In this document: one piece after another, positions 1 through 4,702 of the stretch
How positions within the stretch are numbered: the first letter of the stretch is position 1
Layout of the letters: each line of letters starts with the position of its first letter
Assembly (NCBI GenBank): GCA_945872325.1
Contig: CAMBZY010000259.1
Coordinates: 1-5,237, forward strand
Direction: 5' to 3'
Source: Candidatus Kuenenia stuttgartensis
Lineage (GTDB): Bacteria; Planctomycetota; Planctomycetia; Isosphaerales; Isosphaeraceae
Length of the DNA stretch: 5,237 nt
Made by a program: the position numbers and the translations under genes
The notes under the pieces: generated by a model
What the model saw: only the letters and a program-made list of their open reading frames with translations
What the model was told of the DNA's origin: nothing
The model's database searches: none

Positions 1-232
1 TGTTGATCAGAAGAAAGAGACCGCCAAATCCGTAGAAGACCCACGTTGACGTCCTTAGCCAGGCAGGCATCGAGATTGTCTTGGGACCAAGATCATCCCG
101 GCTGGCACCCTCAGAAACCAGTTCCCCATAGCTGATGTAAGCTGAGGCACAGGCATTGAGAATCGAGCTGAAAAGATAGAACCATGAGAGAGCGGCCATT
201 ACGCCGGGAGTCAAGTCGGGATGATGATTCAT
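1..232 (-). CDS. Unrecognised membrane protein, N-terminal part (runs off window)
   Basis: An open frame of 77 codons starts at the ATG at 232-230 and is still open at the window edge, so the C-terminus is missing. The protein begins MNHHPDLTPG. A hydrophobic, aromatic-rich stretch follows at about residues 11-34 (VMAALSWFYLFSS and on), then a polar loop with charged residues (GELVSEGASRDDLGPK), then a second hydrophobic stretch (WVFYGFGGLFLLIN) cut by the edge. This suggests a multi-pass membrane protein. The start is uncertain. The frame extends upstream to a TGA and includes a GTG at 301-299, but that GTG lies inside a stem-loop, and neither start has a clear ribosome binding site. It follows the cytochrome b gene after 115 nt on the same strand, where a subunit IV (petD) or subunit IV-cytochrome c gene is usual. 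The visible part does not resemble either. Function unknown; a role in the same respiratory complex is inferred from position only. Confidence 0.55.
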   Translation of the reverse strand, partial: MNHHPDLTPGVMAALSWFYLFSSILNACASAYISYGELVSEGASRDDLGPKTISMPAWLRTSTWVFYGFGGLFLLIN

Positions 233-294
233 CGCCACAAACCCAATCGTGAAGAAAGTCCCAGACCGACAAATCCTTGGAATCGACCTGTCGC

Positions 295-324
295 CAGGCA
301 CGCGGGATCACATCGCCGTGCCTG
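295..324 (-). promoter_or_regulatory. Intercistronic stem-loop after the cytochrome b gene
   Basis: A perfect 8-bp inverted repeat (CAGGCACG at 295-302, CGTGCCTG at 317-324) encloses a 14-nt loop and begins 23 nt after the cytochrome b stop codon. Six of the eight pairs are G-C. No run of U follows it on the minus strand, so it does not look like a complete intrinsic terminator. It could stabilise the 3' end of the upstream message, mark a processing site or reduce read-through. The function is inferred; the repeat is seen directly. Confidence 0.4.
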
Positions 325-347
325 ACTCGAATGGTCGTGAGCCCAAT

Positions 348-1121
348 TTACATCGGGCCGCTGATACCACCGTCCTTGCGGACACGCCAGAAGTGAATCA
401 TGATGAGCAGACTGACTGCCAGCGGAATCGCCACACAGTGCAGCACATAGAACCGGTTGAGTGTCATCTCACCCACCGACCGCCCTGAGAGAAGGGCAAA
501 CTTGGCATCAGAGAAACTGGTGATGAGTGGTACACCATTGAGCACCAGCAAACTGGCACCCGGCCCTTCCACCCCAACACCCGGTGTCGCACGTGCCATG
601 TTTGATCCAACGGTAATGGCCCAGATGGCCAATTGATCCCATGGAAGCAGGTAGCCTGTGAACGACAAAAGCAGTGTCAACACCAGTAACAGTGTTCCCA
701 CGACCCAGTTGAATTCTCGAGGCGGCTTATAACTGCCTGTCAGGAAGACCCGATACATGTGGAGCCAGACCGCGATCACCATCGCGTGGGCCCCCCATCT
801 GTGCAGTTCACGCATGATACCAAGCGTGGTCACATCCCGAAGGTTCAGAATGTCGTTGTAAGCGTGTTCCAGCGTCGGTCGGTAGTAGAACATTAGAAGA
901 ACGCCTGTAACCACTTCCACAAGGAAGAGGAAAAAGGTCGTTCCGCCCATGCACCAGGTATAGCTCAGGGCAATCCCCTGACGACGCACGCTGACGGGGT
1001 GAAGGTGGAGGAAGAAGTTGGTGAGCATCACCACCACGCGGTTCCGACGGTCTGTCGGCATCGGGTGGCGGAATACGCTCTTCCAAATCTGGTTGTCCGT
1101 AATCTTGTCGGCGATGGACAT
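348..1121 (-). CDS. petB: Cytochrome b6-type subunit of a quinol:cytochrome c oxidoreductase
   Basis: This 257-residue protein is the diheme core of a cytochrome bc/b6f complex. It would oxidise quinol in the cytoplasmic membrane together with the Rieske protein encoded just upstream. It has the four-helix N-terminal part only, as in b6 (about 215 residues), with roughly 20 extra residues at the N-terminus. Helix B carries heme ligands H107 (RELHRW) and H121 (WLHMYR), 14 apart. Helix D carries H228 (FYVLHC) and H243 (MIHFWRVRK), 15 apart; that 15-residue step is typical of b6 rather than mitochondrial cytochrome b. C57 in YTWCMGG lines up with the b6 cysteine that binds heme c(i)/c(n). Other family signatures are FYYRPT (79-83), TGSYKPPRE (128-136), GYLLPWDQ (156-163) and a C-terminal GISGPM. 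The PEWY quinol-site motif belongs to subunit IV and is absent, as expected. The start ATG is the one in frame with the conserved N-terminus; its ribosome binding site is weak. The symbol follows the b6 homologue; qcrB would serve equally well. Confidence 0.93.
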   Translation of the reverse strand: MSIADKITDNQIWKSVFRHPMPTDRRNRVVVMLTNFFLHLHPVSVRRQGIALSYTWCMGGTTFFLFLVEVVTGVLLMFYYRPTLEHAYNDILNLRDVTTLGIMRELHRWGAHAMVIAVWLHMYRVFLTGSYKPPREFNWVVGTLLLVLTLLLSFTGYLLPWDQLAIWAITVGSNMARATPGVGVEGPGASLLVLNGVPLITSFSDAKFALLSGRSVGEMTLNRFYVLHCVAIPLAVSLLIMIHFWRVRKDGGISGPM

Positions 1122-1182
1122 GGCTGTTTCTGGATGTTCCCTACAAAAGCTCGATGTCTGGTAATCTCACAATGTTCTTACT

Positions 1183-1213
1183 ATCAGACCTCTAGAGGAA
1201 TTAAAGGTCTGAT
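1183..1213 (-). promoter_or_regulatory. Intercistronic stem-loop between Rieske and cytochrome b genes
   Basis: A perfect 9-bp inverted repeat (ATCAGACCT at 1183-1191, AGGTCTGAT at 1205-1213) encloses a 13-nt loop. It begins 10 nt after the Rieske stop codon and lies in the 102-nt gap before the cytochrome b gene. A second, overlapping 10-bp palindrome (CCTCTAGAGG, 1189-1198) offers an alternative fold. On the minus strand the stem is not followed by a U-tract, so it does not look like a terminator. A role in mRNA processing, stability or partial attenuation between the two subunits is inferred. Confidence 0.45.
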
Positions 1214-1223
1214 CTGTTTAGAA

Positions 1224-2342
1224 TTAGACTGGAATGAAACTGTCAGGATCGTTCCACTGGCCTAATTCTTCCTGATATTTCTGAGCTTTGTCCACGACAA
1301 TCTGGCCATCATCACCCACGGAAAGTTTGAATCTTTCCAGAGGACGTGGTGCTGGACCTTCAAAGTTCACGCCCGAGACATAAAAGCCTGAGCCGTGACA
1401 TGGACACTTGAATTTCTGCTCGCCTGCCAGCCAGTTCGGTGGACAGCCAAGGTGGGTACATACTGTGGAGAGGGCATAGATTGAATCCTGTCCGTTGAAC
1501 ACAGACCGGACGATCCAGAAACCCCATTCCGCCTTCCAGCGTTCATTCACCTCGCCGGGTTCGAATTGGCTCGAAGGCCCGACTTTAATCGTACTGGGTG
1601 GTTCTGCCAGTACATTAGGAAAGAAAAAACGTCCGAGCATCGCCGAAAAAGCGACCAGGGCCGCGCTGAAGGTTGTCCACGCAAGTACCAGCCAGGCTGA
1701 GGCAGGAATGGCCCCAATCATGAATCGGCGACGGGTGCCCTGAAGGGCTGCCATGGCCGCATTTTTGTTCGGTCTTGGTGGAAGATTCAAATCTTCCTTT
1801 TTGGTTGCTGGCTTAGCTGCCGTAGCCGCTTTGGCAGGAGCAGGTTTTGAAGCGGTCTGCCTCAGTGCTTCTGCCAAATCTTTCGGATCGTTCATATCCG
1901 AAAGCGGTGGCAAGGTCCGAGCTGCTACAACTGGCTTGGCAGCAGCAGGTACTGCGGCGGCGGCCGGTGCGGAACCAGTGGCTCCAGCTATCGCTTTGGC
2001 TGCAGCTAGCTTTTCTTTGAGAGTCAGTGGCCGTCCCAGTTCGGCGGCCGTTGGAGCTTTCACAGCAGGGGCAGCTGTTGCCGCTGCTGCGGGAGCTGCA
2101 GCTGGAGCCGTCTCAACAGGTGCCGAAGCGGTTGCAGCCGGAGCAGCATTCGCTTTCGCGGCGGCGAGCTTCTCTTTCAGAGTCAGAGGTCGCCCTGTGG
2201 GTACGGCTGCTGAAGGCGCTGGTGCTGCAGCTGCCTTTGGGGCTGGGGAAGGAGCGGCCGCAGCGGCAGGTTCTGGTGACCCTGCAGCCTGAGTGGCTCT
2301 TGCCTTTGCCAGAATGTCTTTCACGTTCGGTCGATCAGCCAT
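1224..2342 (-). CDS. Rieske [2Fe-2S] protein with long Ala/Pro-rich N-terminal extension
   Basis: This 372-residue protein is the Rieske subunit of the quinol:cytochrome c oxidoreductase; it passes electrons from quinol to a cytochrome c. The C-terminal domain has box I CTHLGC and box II CPCHGSG. By family knowledge the cluster ligands are C295, H297, C313 and H316, with a C300-C315 disulfide. A single membrane helix (about 212-236) follows TRRRFM (203-208), a match to the twin-arginine motif, so Tat export of the folded domain is likely. The first ~200 residues are unusual: an Ala/Pro/Lys-rich, low-complexity region that would stay in the cytoplasm. It holds two identical 15-residue motifs (GRPLTLKEKLAAAKA, residues 50-64 and 103-117) and a weaker copy at the N-terminus (RPNVKDILAKARA, 4-16). 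Most Rieske subunits have about 160-200 residues in total. I chose the ATG at 2342 because GGAAAG lies 8 nt upstream; a GTG at 2414 and an ATG at 2360 are in frame but lack such a site. The cytochrome b gene follows. Confidence 0.95.
   Translation of the reverse strand: MADRPNVKDILAKARATQAAGSPEPAAAAAPSPAPKAAAAPAPSAAVPTGRPLTLKEKLAAAKANAAPAATASAPVETAPAAAPAAAATAAPAVKAPTAAELGRPLTLKEKLAAAKAIAGATGSAPAAAAVPAAAKPVVAARTLPPLSDMNDPKDLAEALRQTASKPAPAKAATAAKPATKKEDLNLPPRPNKNAAMAALQGTRRRFMIGAIPASAWLVLAWTTFSAALVAFSAMLGRFFFPNVLAEPPSTIKVGPSSQFEPGEVNERWKAEWGFWIVRSVFNGQDSIYALSTVCTHLGCPPNWLAGEQKFKCPCHGSGFYVSGVNFEGPAPRPLERFKLSVGDDGQIVVDKAQKYQEELGQWNDPDSFIPV
1992..2036 (-). repeat. Second copy of 15-residue motif in Rieske N-terminal extension
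   Basis: These 45 bases encode GRPLTLKEKLAAAKA, residues 103-117 of the Rieske protein. The peptide is identical to the copy at 2151-2195, but nine of fifteen codons differ, all synonymously. The unit is predicted to form a short, positively charged amphipathic helix between flexible Ala/Pro linkers. Confidence 0.9.
2151..2195 (-). repeat. First copy of 15-residue motif in Rieske N-terminal extension
   Basis: These 45 bases encode residues 50-64 of the Rieske protein, identical in peptide to the copy at 1992-2036. A degenerate relative, KDILAKARA against KEKLAAAKA, lies at residues 8-16 of the same protein. Confidence 0.9.
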
Positions 2343-2401
2343 GGATGAGTCTTTCCGCATCGGACCAAGTTGCGATATCGGATCATAGCCTTCTATCGCT
2401 A

Positions 2402-2415
2402 AGTGATGATTCACT
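2402..2415 (-). promoter_or_regulatory. Small hairpin at predicted 5' end of Rieske operon mRNA
   Basis: AGTGA and TCACT (2402-2406 and 2411-2415) form a perfect 5-bp stem with a 4-nt loop. It falls about 6-19 nt after the transcription start expected from the candidate promoter at 2428-2455. It might stabilise the 5' end or act as a protein-binding site. It is short enough to arise by chance. Confidence 0.2.
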
Positions 2416-2427
2416 CAACCAGCAAAT

Positions 2428-2455
2428 ATGATACCATGACAACCACGGTTTTTAA
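2428..2455 (-). promoter_or_regulatory. Candidate sigma70-type promoter for the Rieske-cytochrome b operon
   Basis: On the minus strand TATCAT (2433-2428) matches the -10 box at five of six bases. TGG just before it gives an extended -10 (TGnTATCAT). TTAAAA (2455-2450) is a weak -35 box, 16 bp upstream. Transcription would begin near 2421, leaving about 80 nt before the ATG at 2342. That start point would also make the alternative GTG at 2414 nearly leaderless, which favours the ATG. The call rests on consensus matching only. Confidence 0.35.
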
Positions 2456-2462
2456 GTTATCC

Positions 2463-2505
2463 TAAAGCCTTCACTAACCTCATTTTTGAGATTCCACAGG
2501 CTTTA
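2463..2505. repeat. Nested inverted repeat upstream of the candidate promoter
   Basis: TAAAGCCT (2463-2470) and AGGCTTTA (2498-2505) are perfect 8-bp arms 27 nt apart. Between them CTCA-TTTT-TGAG (2479-2490) forms an inner 4-bp stem. The outer arm ends 7 bp upstream of the proposed -35 box, a place where an activator or repressor could bind. A structural role in RNA is also possible if transcription from the upstream gene reads through. Confidence 0.35.
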
Positions 2506-2653
2506 ACTGCTTTTCTTGATTCCAGAATTCCTTTCAGGTTTTCTAAGAATCCAGATCAGCACCCGACAACTTCTCCGAAGATTGCTTAATTATCGTATCG
2601 ACGCAGCACAAGACTGTCCAGAGACTATCTGGCCATGTCATAAAGAATTTGTG

Positions 2654-2673
2654 AAAAAAAACACAAGTCTGTG
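2654..2673 (-). terminator. Weak candidate terminator downstream of the small membrane protein gene
   Basis: On the minus strand CACA-GACT-TGTG is followed directly by eight T residues. The 4-bp stem is too short for a typical intrinsic terminator, and it lies about 90 nt after the stop codon at 2763. The T-tract is the only one in this gap in a plausible position. Treat it as a weak possibility. Confidence 0.2.
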
Positions 2674-2727
2674 ACTCGATCCGCCATGATCGTTACGCTT
2701 TGAGCTTCGAACAGAAGAACTTCTGAC

Positions 2728-2747
2728 CGATTTCGTTCCTGAAATCG
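2728..2747 (-). promoter_or_regulatory. Stem-loop just after the small membrane protein gene
   Basis: CGATTTC and GAAATCG (2728-2734 and 2741-2747) form a perfect 7-bp stem with a 6-nt loop, 15 nt after the stop codon. A perfect 14-bp palindrome (CAGAAGTTCTTCTG on the minus strand, 2725-2712) follows within 3 nt. No U-run comes after either, so these look more like 3'-end stabilising structures than a standard terminator. Confidence 0.3.
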
Positions 2748-2762
2748 CTCATGATCGTCAGC

Positions 2763-3152
2763 TTATCCCTTTGATACCAATTCGTCCAACCGCTTCTCTC
2801 GAACCATCGTCTCATCATCTTCAAGATGCAGGTAATGCAAAATCCGATGCGCCATAGGGGCCAAAATGATCCCCACGACAACCAGGAATATCAATCCGGA
2901 AAAAAGCGCATAAAACGACGCAAATATCTTAGCAGCATTACTATGCAACGGATCCACAGGCCCCATCCCGCCGAGGATCATCGAAGCATTCAACAGAGAA
3001 TCCACCCATCCGAACCCGCCCAGCTCGTGGTACCCCAGAACACCTATCCCCAATGAGATGAACATTAAAAGGAACGCTGCAGCTCCATGCAAAAACATCC
3101 GTTTTGCAAACTCGATCTGAGCCAGGATCGGACGTGTTCTGTGCTCATACAT
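2763..3152 (-). CDS. Small two-helix membrane protein with channel-like layout
   Basis: This 129-residue protein belongs to a family of small bacterial membrane proteins that I recognise by pattern but that has no established function I can name. A basic N-terminus (MYEHRTRP) leads to helix 1 (about 22-41). A segment with a short amphipathic stretch and the motif NASMILGGMGPVDPLH follows (55-70), then helix 2 (about 73-98). An acidic/basic cytoplasmic tail, LHLEDDETMVREKRLDE, comes near the end. The helix-loop-helix order resembles 2-TM potassium channels, but the TVGYG filter is absent; GGMGPVDP stands in that place. Channel function is therefore only a structural guess. The start is well supported: AAGG lies 7 nt before the ATG. 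The gene starts 49 nt after the DUF1501 stop on the same strand and may be co-transcribed with it. Its function need not be related. Confidence 0.85.
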   Translation of the reverse strand: MYEHRTRPILAQIEFAKRMFLHGAAAFLLMFISLGIGVLGYHELGGFGWVDSLLNASMILGGMGPVDPLHSNAAKIFASFYALFSGLIFLVVVGIILAPMAHRILHYLHLEDDETMVREKRLDELVSKG

Positions 3153-3201
3153 TTTCAGACCTTCGGCTCAAATCGATCATCTCTCCTACTACCAACATTC
3201 A

Positions 3202-4683
3202 TCAGACCATGATCTTACGGATCGGGTCCACATGCTCCACACCCACCAGCCGCTGATCCAGACCACCATAAAAATACGACAATCGGTTCGGGTCCAGCCC
3301 CATCCTGTCCAAAATCGTTGCATGCAGATTCTTCACATGGAATCGATCATCAACAGCAGCGGCCCCAAGCTCGTCAGTCGTCCCAACGGAAACTCCGCCC
3401 TTGATCCCCCCACCTGCCAGCCACATCGTAAAGCCGTAGCTGTTATGGTCCCGACCTGACCCTTGAGCGTATTCTGCTGTCGGCTGACGACCAAATTCAC
3501 CGCCCCAAACCACAATCGTCGAATCCAGCAGCCCTCGACGCTTTAAATCCTTCAACAAACCAGCGATCGGTTTATCCGTATCGCCTGCATGCTTCCCATG
3601 GTTCTTGATGATATCGGTGTGGGCGTCCCAGTTGTCGTCGTTGTGGGCTCCACCTGAGTAGATCTGAATGAAACGGACACCACGCTCCACCAGTCGTCGT
3701 GCCAGTAAACACTTACGACCAAAGTCGGCTGTTCTTTCGTTGTCGATGCCGTACAGCGATTTAGTCTCATCCGATTCCTGAGCAAAATCGACAGCCTCAG
3801 GAGCAGTGCTCTGCATCTTATAGGCCAGTTCATAGCTCGCGATCCGTGCCGCAAGTTCGGAATTGTCCGAACGCTCAGCCAGATGCTCCATATTCTTCTC
3901 ACGAAGATGCTTAAGCACTGCCCTTTGAACAGGATCGGTCACGCCTTCAGCCGGTTTCAAATCAAGAATCGGATTCGAATCCGCCTTGATCACCGTTCCT
4001 TGAAATGCCGCTGGCATGTAGCCACTCGACCAGTTCTTGGCGCCTGAAATCGGACCACCCTTCTGATCCAACATCACCACAAAGCCTGGCATATTCTCAT
4101 TTTCGGAACCAAGACCATAGTTCACCCAAGAACCCATGGCCGGCGATCCCGAGAGCAATTTTCCAGAGTTCATCATCAACATGGCCGACCCATGGATCGG
4201 GCTCTCAGCATACATCGAATGCACAAACGCCATGTCGTCGGCACACGTCCCCAAATTCGGGAACAGGTCCGAGATCATTTTGCCCGACTCGCCGTAATGC
4301 TTGAACTTCCACTTCGGACCGACCACCCGACCGCCCTTTTTGTGACCACCACGACCGAATGTCTTCACATCAATCGTCTGGCCATCAAGTGGATACAAAG
4401 CAGGCTTATAATCAAACGTATCCATATGGCTTGGCCCGCCATACATGAACAGAAAAATCACAGCCTTGGCTTTGGGCTCGTGGTGAGCTGGCTTTGTAGC
4501 CATCGGATTTGACGCCTTTAATGCGTCTGAACCATCTGCACCCAAAGCACTTGAATGAAAATAGTCGCTGCCTGAAAGCATCCCCGTCAGGGCCACACTT
4601 CCAAACCCTGCCCCACTCTCCCAAAGCATCTCGCGGCGAGTGCGTCGGCAAAACTGTGCTGATCCATCCTGATTCGTTCGCAT
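3202..4683 (-). CDS. DUF1501 family protein with Tat signal
   Basis: This 493-residue protein is a full-length DUF1501 member, a family within the alkaline phosphatase/sulfatase-like superfamily. Its exact activity is not established. The N-terminus has the twin-arginine motif TRREML (residues 15-20) followed by a moderately hydrophobic stretch ending at GMLSG, so export by Tat is expected. Family signatures visible are FLFMYGGPSHMDTFDYKP (77-94), SPIHGSAM (161-168), GGAHNDDNWDAH (344-355), VWGGEFGRQP (392-401), GRDHN (410-414) and NLHATILDRMGLDP (452-465). The His/Asp-rich motifs fit metal binding, by inference from the superfamily. The ATG at 4683 was chosen because AAGGGG lies 9 nt upstream. 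An ATG at 4692 and a TTG at 4710 are in frame, but the first abuts the AAGGGG and the second overlaps the preceding gene. The DUF1553 stop is 19 nt upstream, so translation is probably coupled. DUF1553/DUF1501 pairs are typical of planctomycete genomes. Confidence 0.93.
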   Translation of the reverse strand: MRTNQDGSAQFCRRTRREMLWESGAGFGSVALTGMLSGSDYFHSSALGADGSDALKASNPMATKPAHHEPKAKAVIFLFMYGGPSHMDTFDYKPALYPLDGQTIDVKTFGRGGHKKGGRVVGPKWKFKHYGESGKMISDLFPNLGTCADDMAFVHSMYAESPIHGSAMLMMNSGKLLSGSPAMGSWVNYGLGSENENMPGFVVMLDQKGGPISGAKNWSSGYMPAAFQGTVIKADSNPILDLKPAEGVTDPVQRAVLKHLREKNMEHLAERSDNSELAARIASYELAYKMQSTAPEAVDFAQESDETKSLYGIDNERTADFGRKCLLARRLVERGVRFIQIYSGGAHNDDNWDAHTDIIKNHGKHAGDTDKPIAGLLKDLKRRGLLDSTIVVWGGEFGRQPTAEYAQGSGRDHNSYGFTMWLAGGGIKGGVSVGTTDELGAAAVDDRFHVKNLHATILDRMGLDPNRLSYFYGGLDQRLVGVEHVDPIRKIMV

Positions 4684-4692
4684 CGTTCGCAT
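4675..4692 (-). repeat. 9-bp tandem duplication at the DUF1501 start codon
   Basis: ATGCGAACG occurs twice in tandem on the minus strand (4692-4684 and 4683-4675), giving Met-Arg-Thr-Met-Arg-Thr and two possible start codons in the same frame. AAGGGG precedes the first copy directly and the second by 9 nt, so the second ATG is the better placed. Confidence 0.85.
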
Positions 4693-4702
4693 CCCCTTAT
4701 AG

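Larger units (their letters stand above)
2343..2762. other. Gene-poor 420-nt region between the small membrane protein and the Rieske gene
   Basis: No convincing protein gene lies here. Going along the minus strand it holds a 7-bp stem-loop just after the stop of the membrane-protein gene (2728-2747), then a 14-bp palindrome (2712-2725), an 8-nt T-tract (2661-2654), a large inverted repeat (2463-2505), a candidate promoter (2455-2428) and a small hairpin near the predicted transcript start (2402-2415). Two very short reading frames are also present: 19 codons at 2752-2693 and 20 codons at 2687-2625. Both are preceded by the same 6 bases, ACGATC, but without good ribosome binding sites, so I do not call them genes. 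The region is more AT-rich than the flanking genes. Confidence 0.6.

Noticed and set aside
111..311. A 66-codon minus-strand frame starting with GTG just after the cytochrome b stop
   Set aside because: It is in the same frame as cytochrome b but is polar, Arg/Ser-rich and unlike a membrane subunit. The overlapping frame from 232 gives a coherent membrane protein.
1753..2292. A 179-codon Ala/Gly-rich reading frame on the plus strand
   Set aside because: It lies antisense to the Rieske extension. The reverse complement of GCN-rich codons readily yields Ala/Gly/Ser-rich frames without stops, and the minus-strand protein has clear family motifs.
2343..2414. A longer Rieske protein starting at GTG 2414
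   Set aside because: No ribosome binding site precedes the GTG, it would lie within a few bases of the predicted transcript start, and the ATG at 2342 has GGAAAG at good spacing.
2618..2632. Stem-loop CCAGA-GACTA-TCTGG as a terminator
   Set aside because: The stem is only 5 bp and no T-tract follows on either strand.
2693..2881. A 62-codon minus-strand frame overlapping the end of the small membrane protein
   Set aside because: Most of it overlaps the real gene in another frame, with a Trp/Arg/Cys-rich composition typical of an out-of-frame reading.
3552..3902. A 116-codon frame on the minus strand within the DUF1501 gene
   Set aside because: It is an alternative frame of a gene with complete family motifs, and its Arg/Thr/Ser-rich composition indicates a shadow.
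4005..4512. Plus-strand frames antisense to the DUF1501 gene
   Set aside because: They overlap the well-supported minus-strand gene, have His/Ser/Pro-rich compositions and show no recognisable domain.
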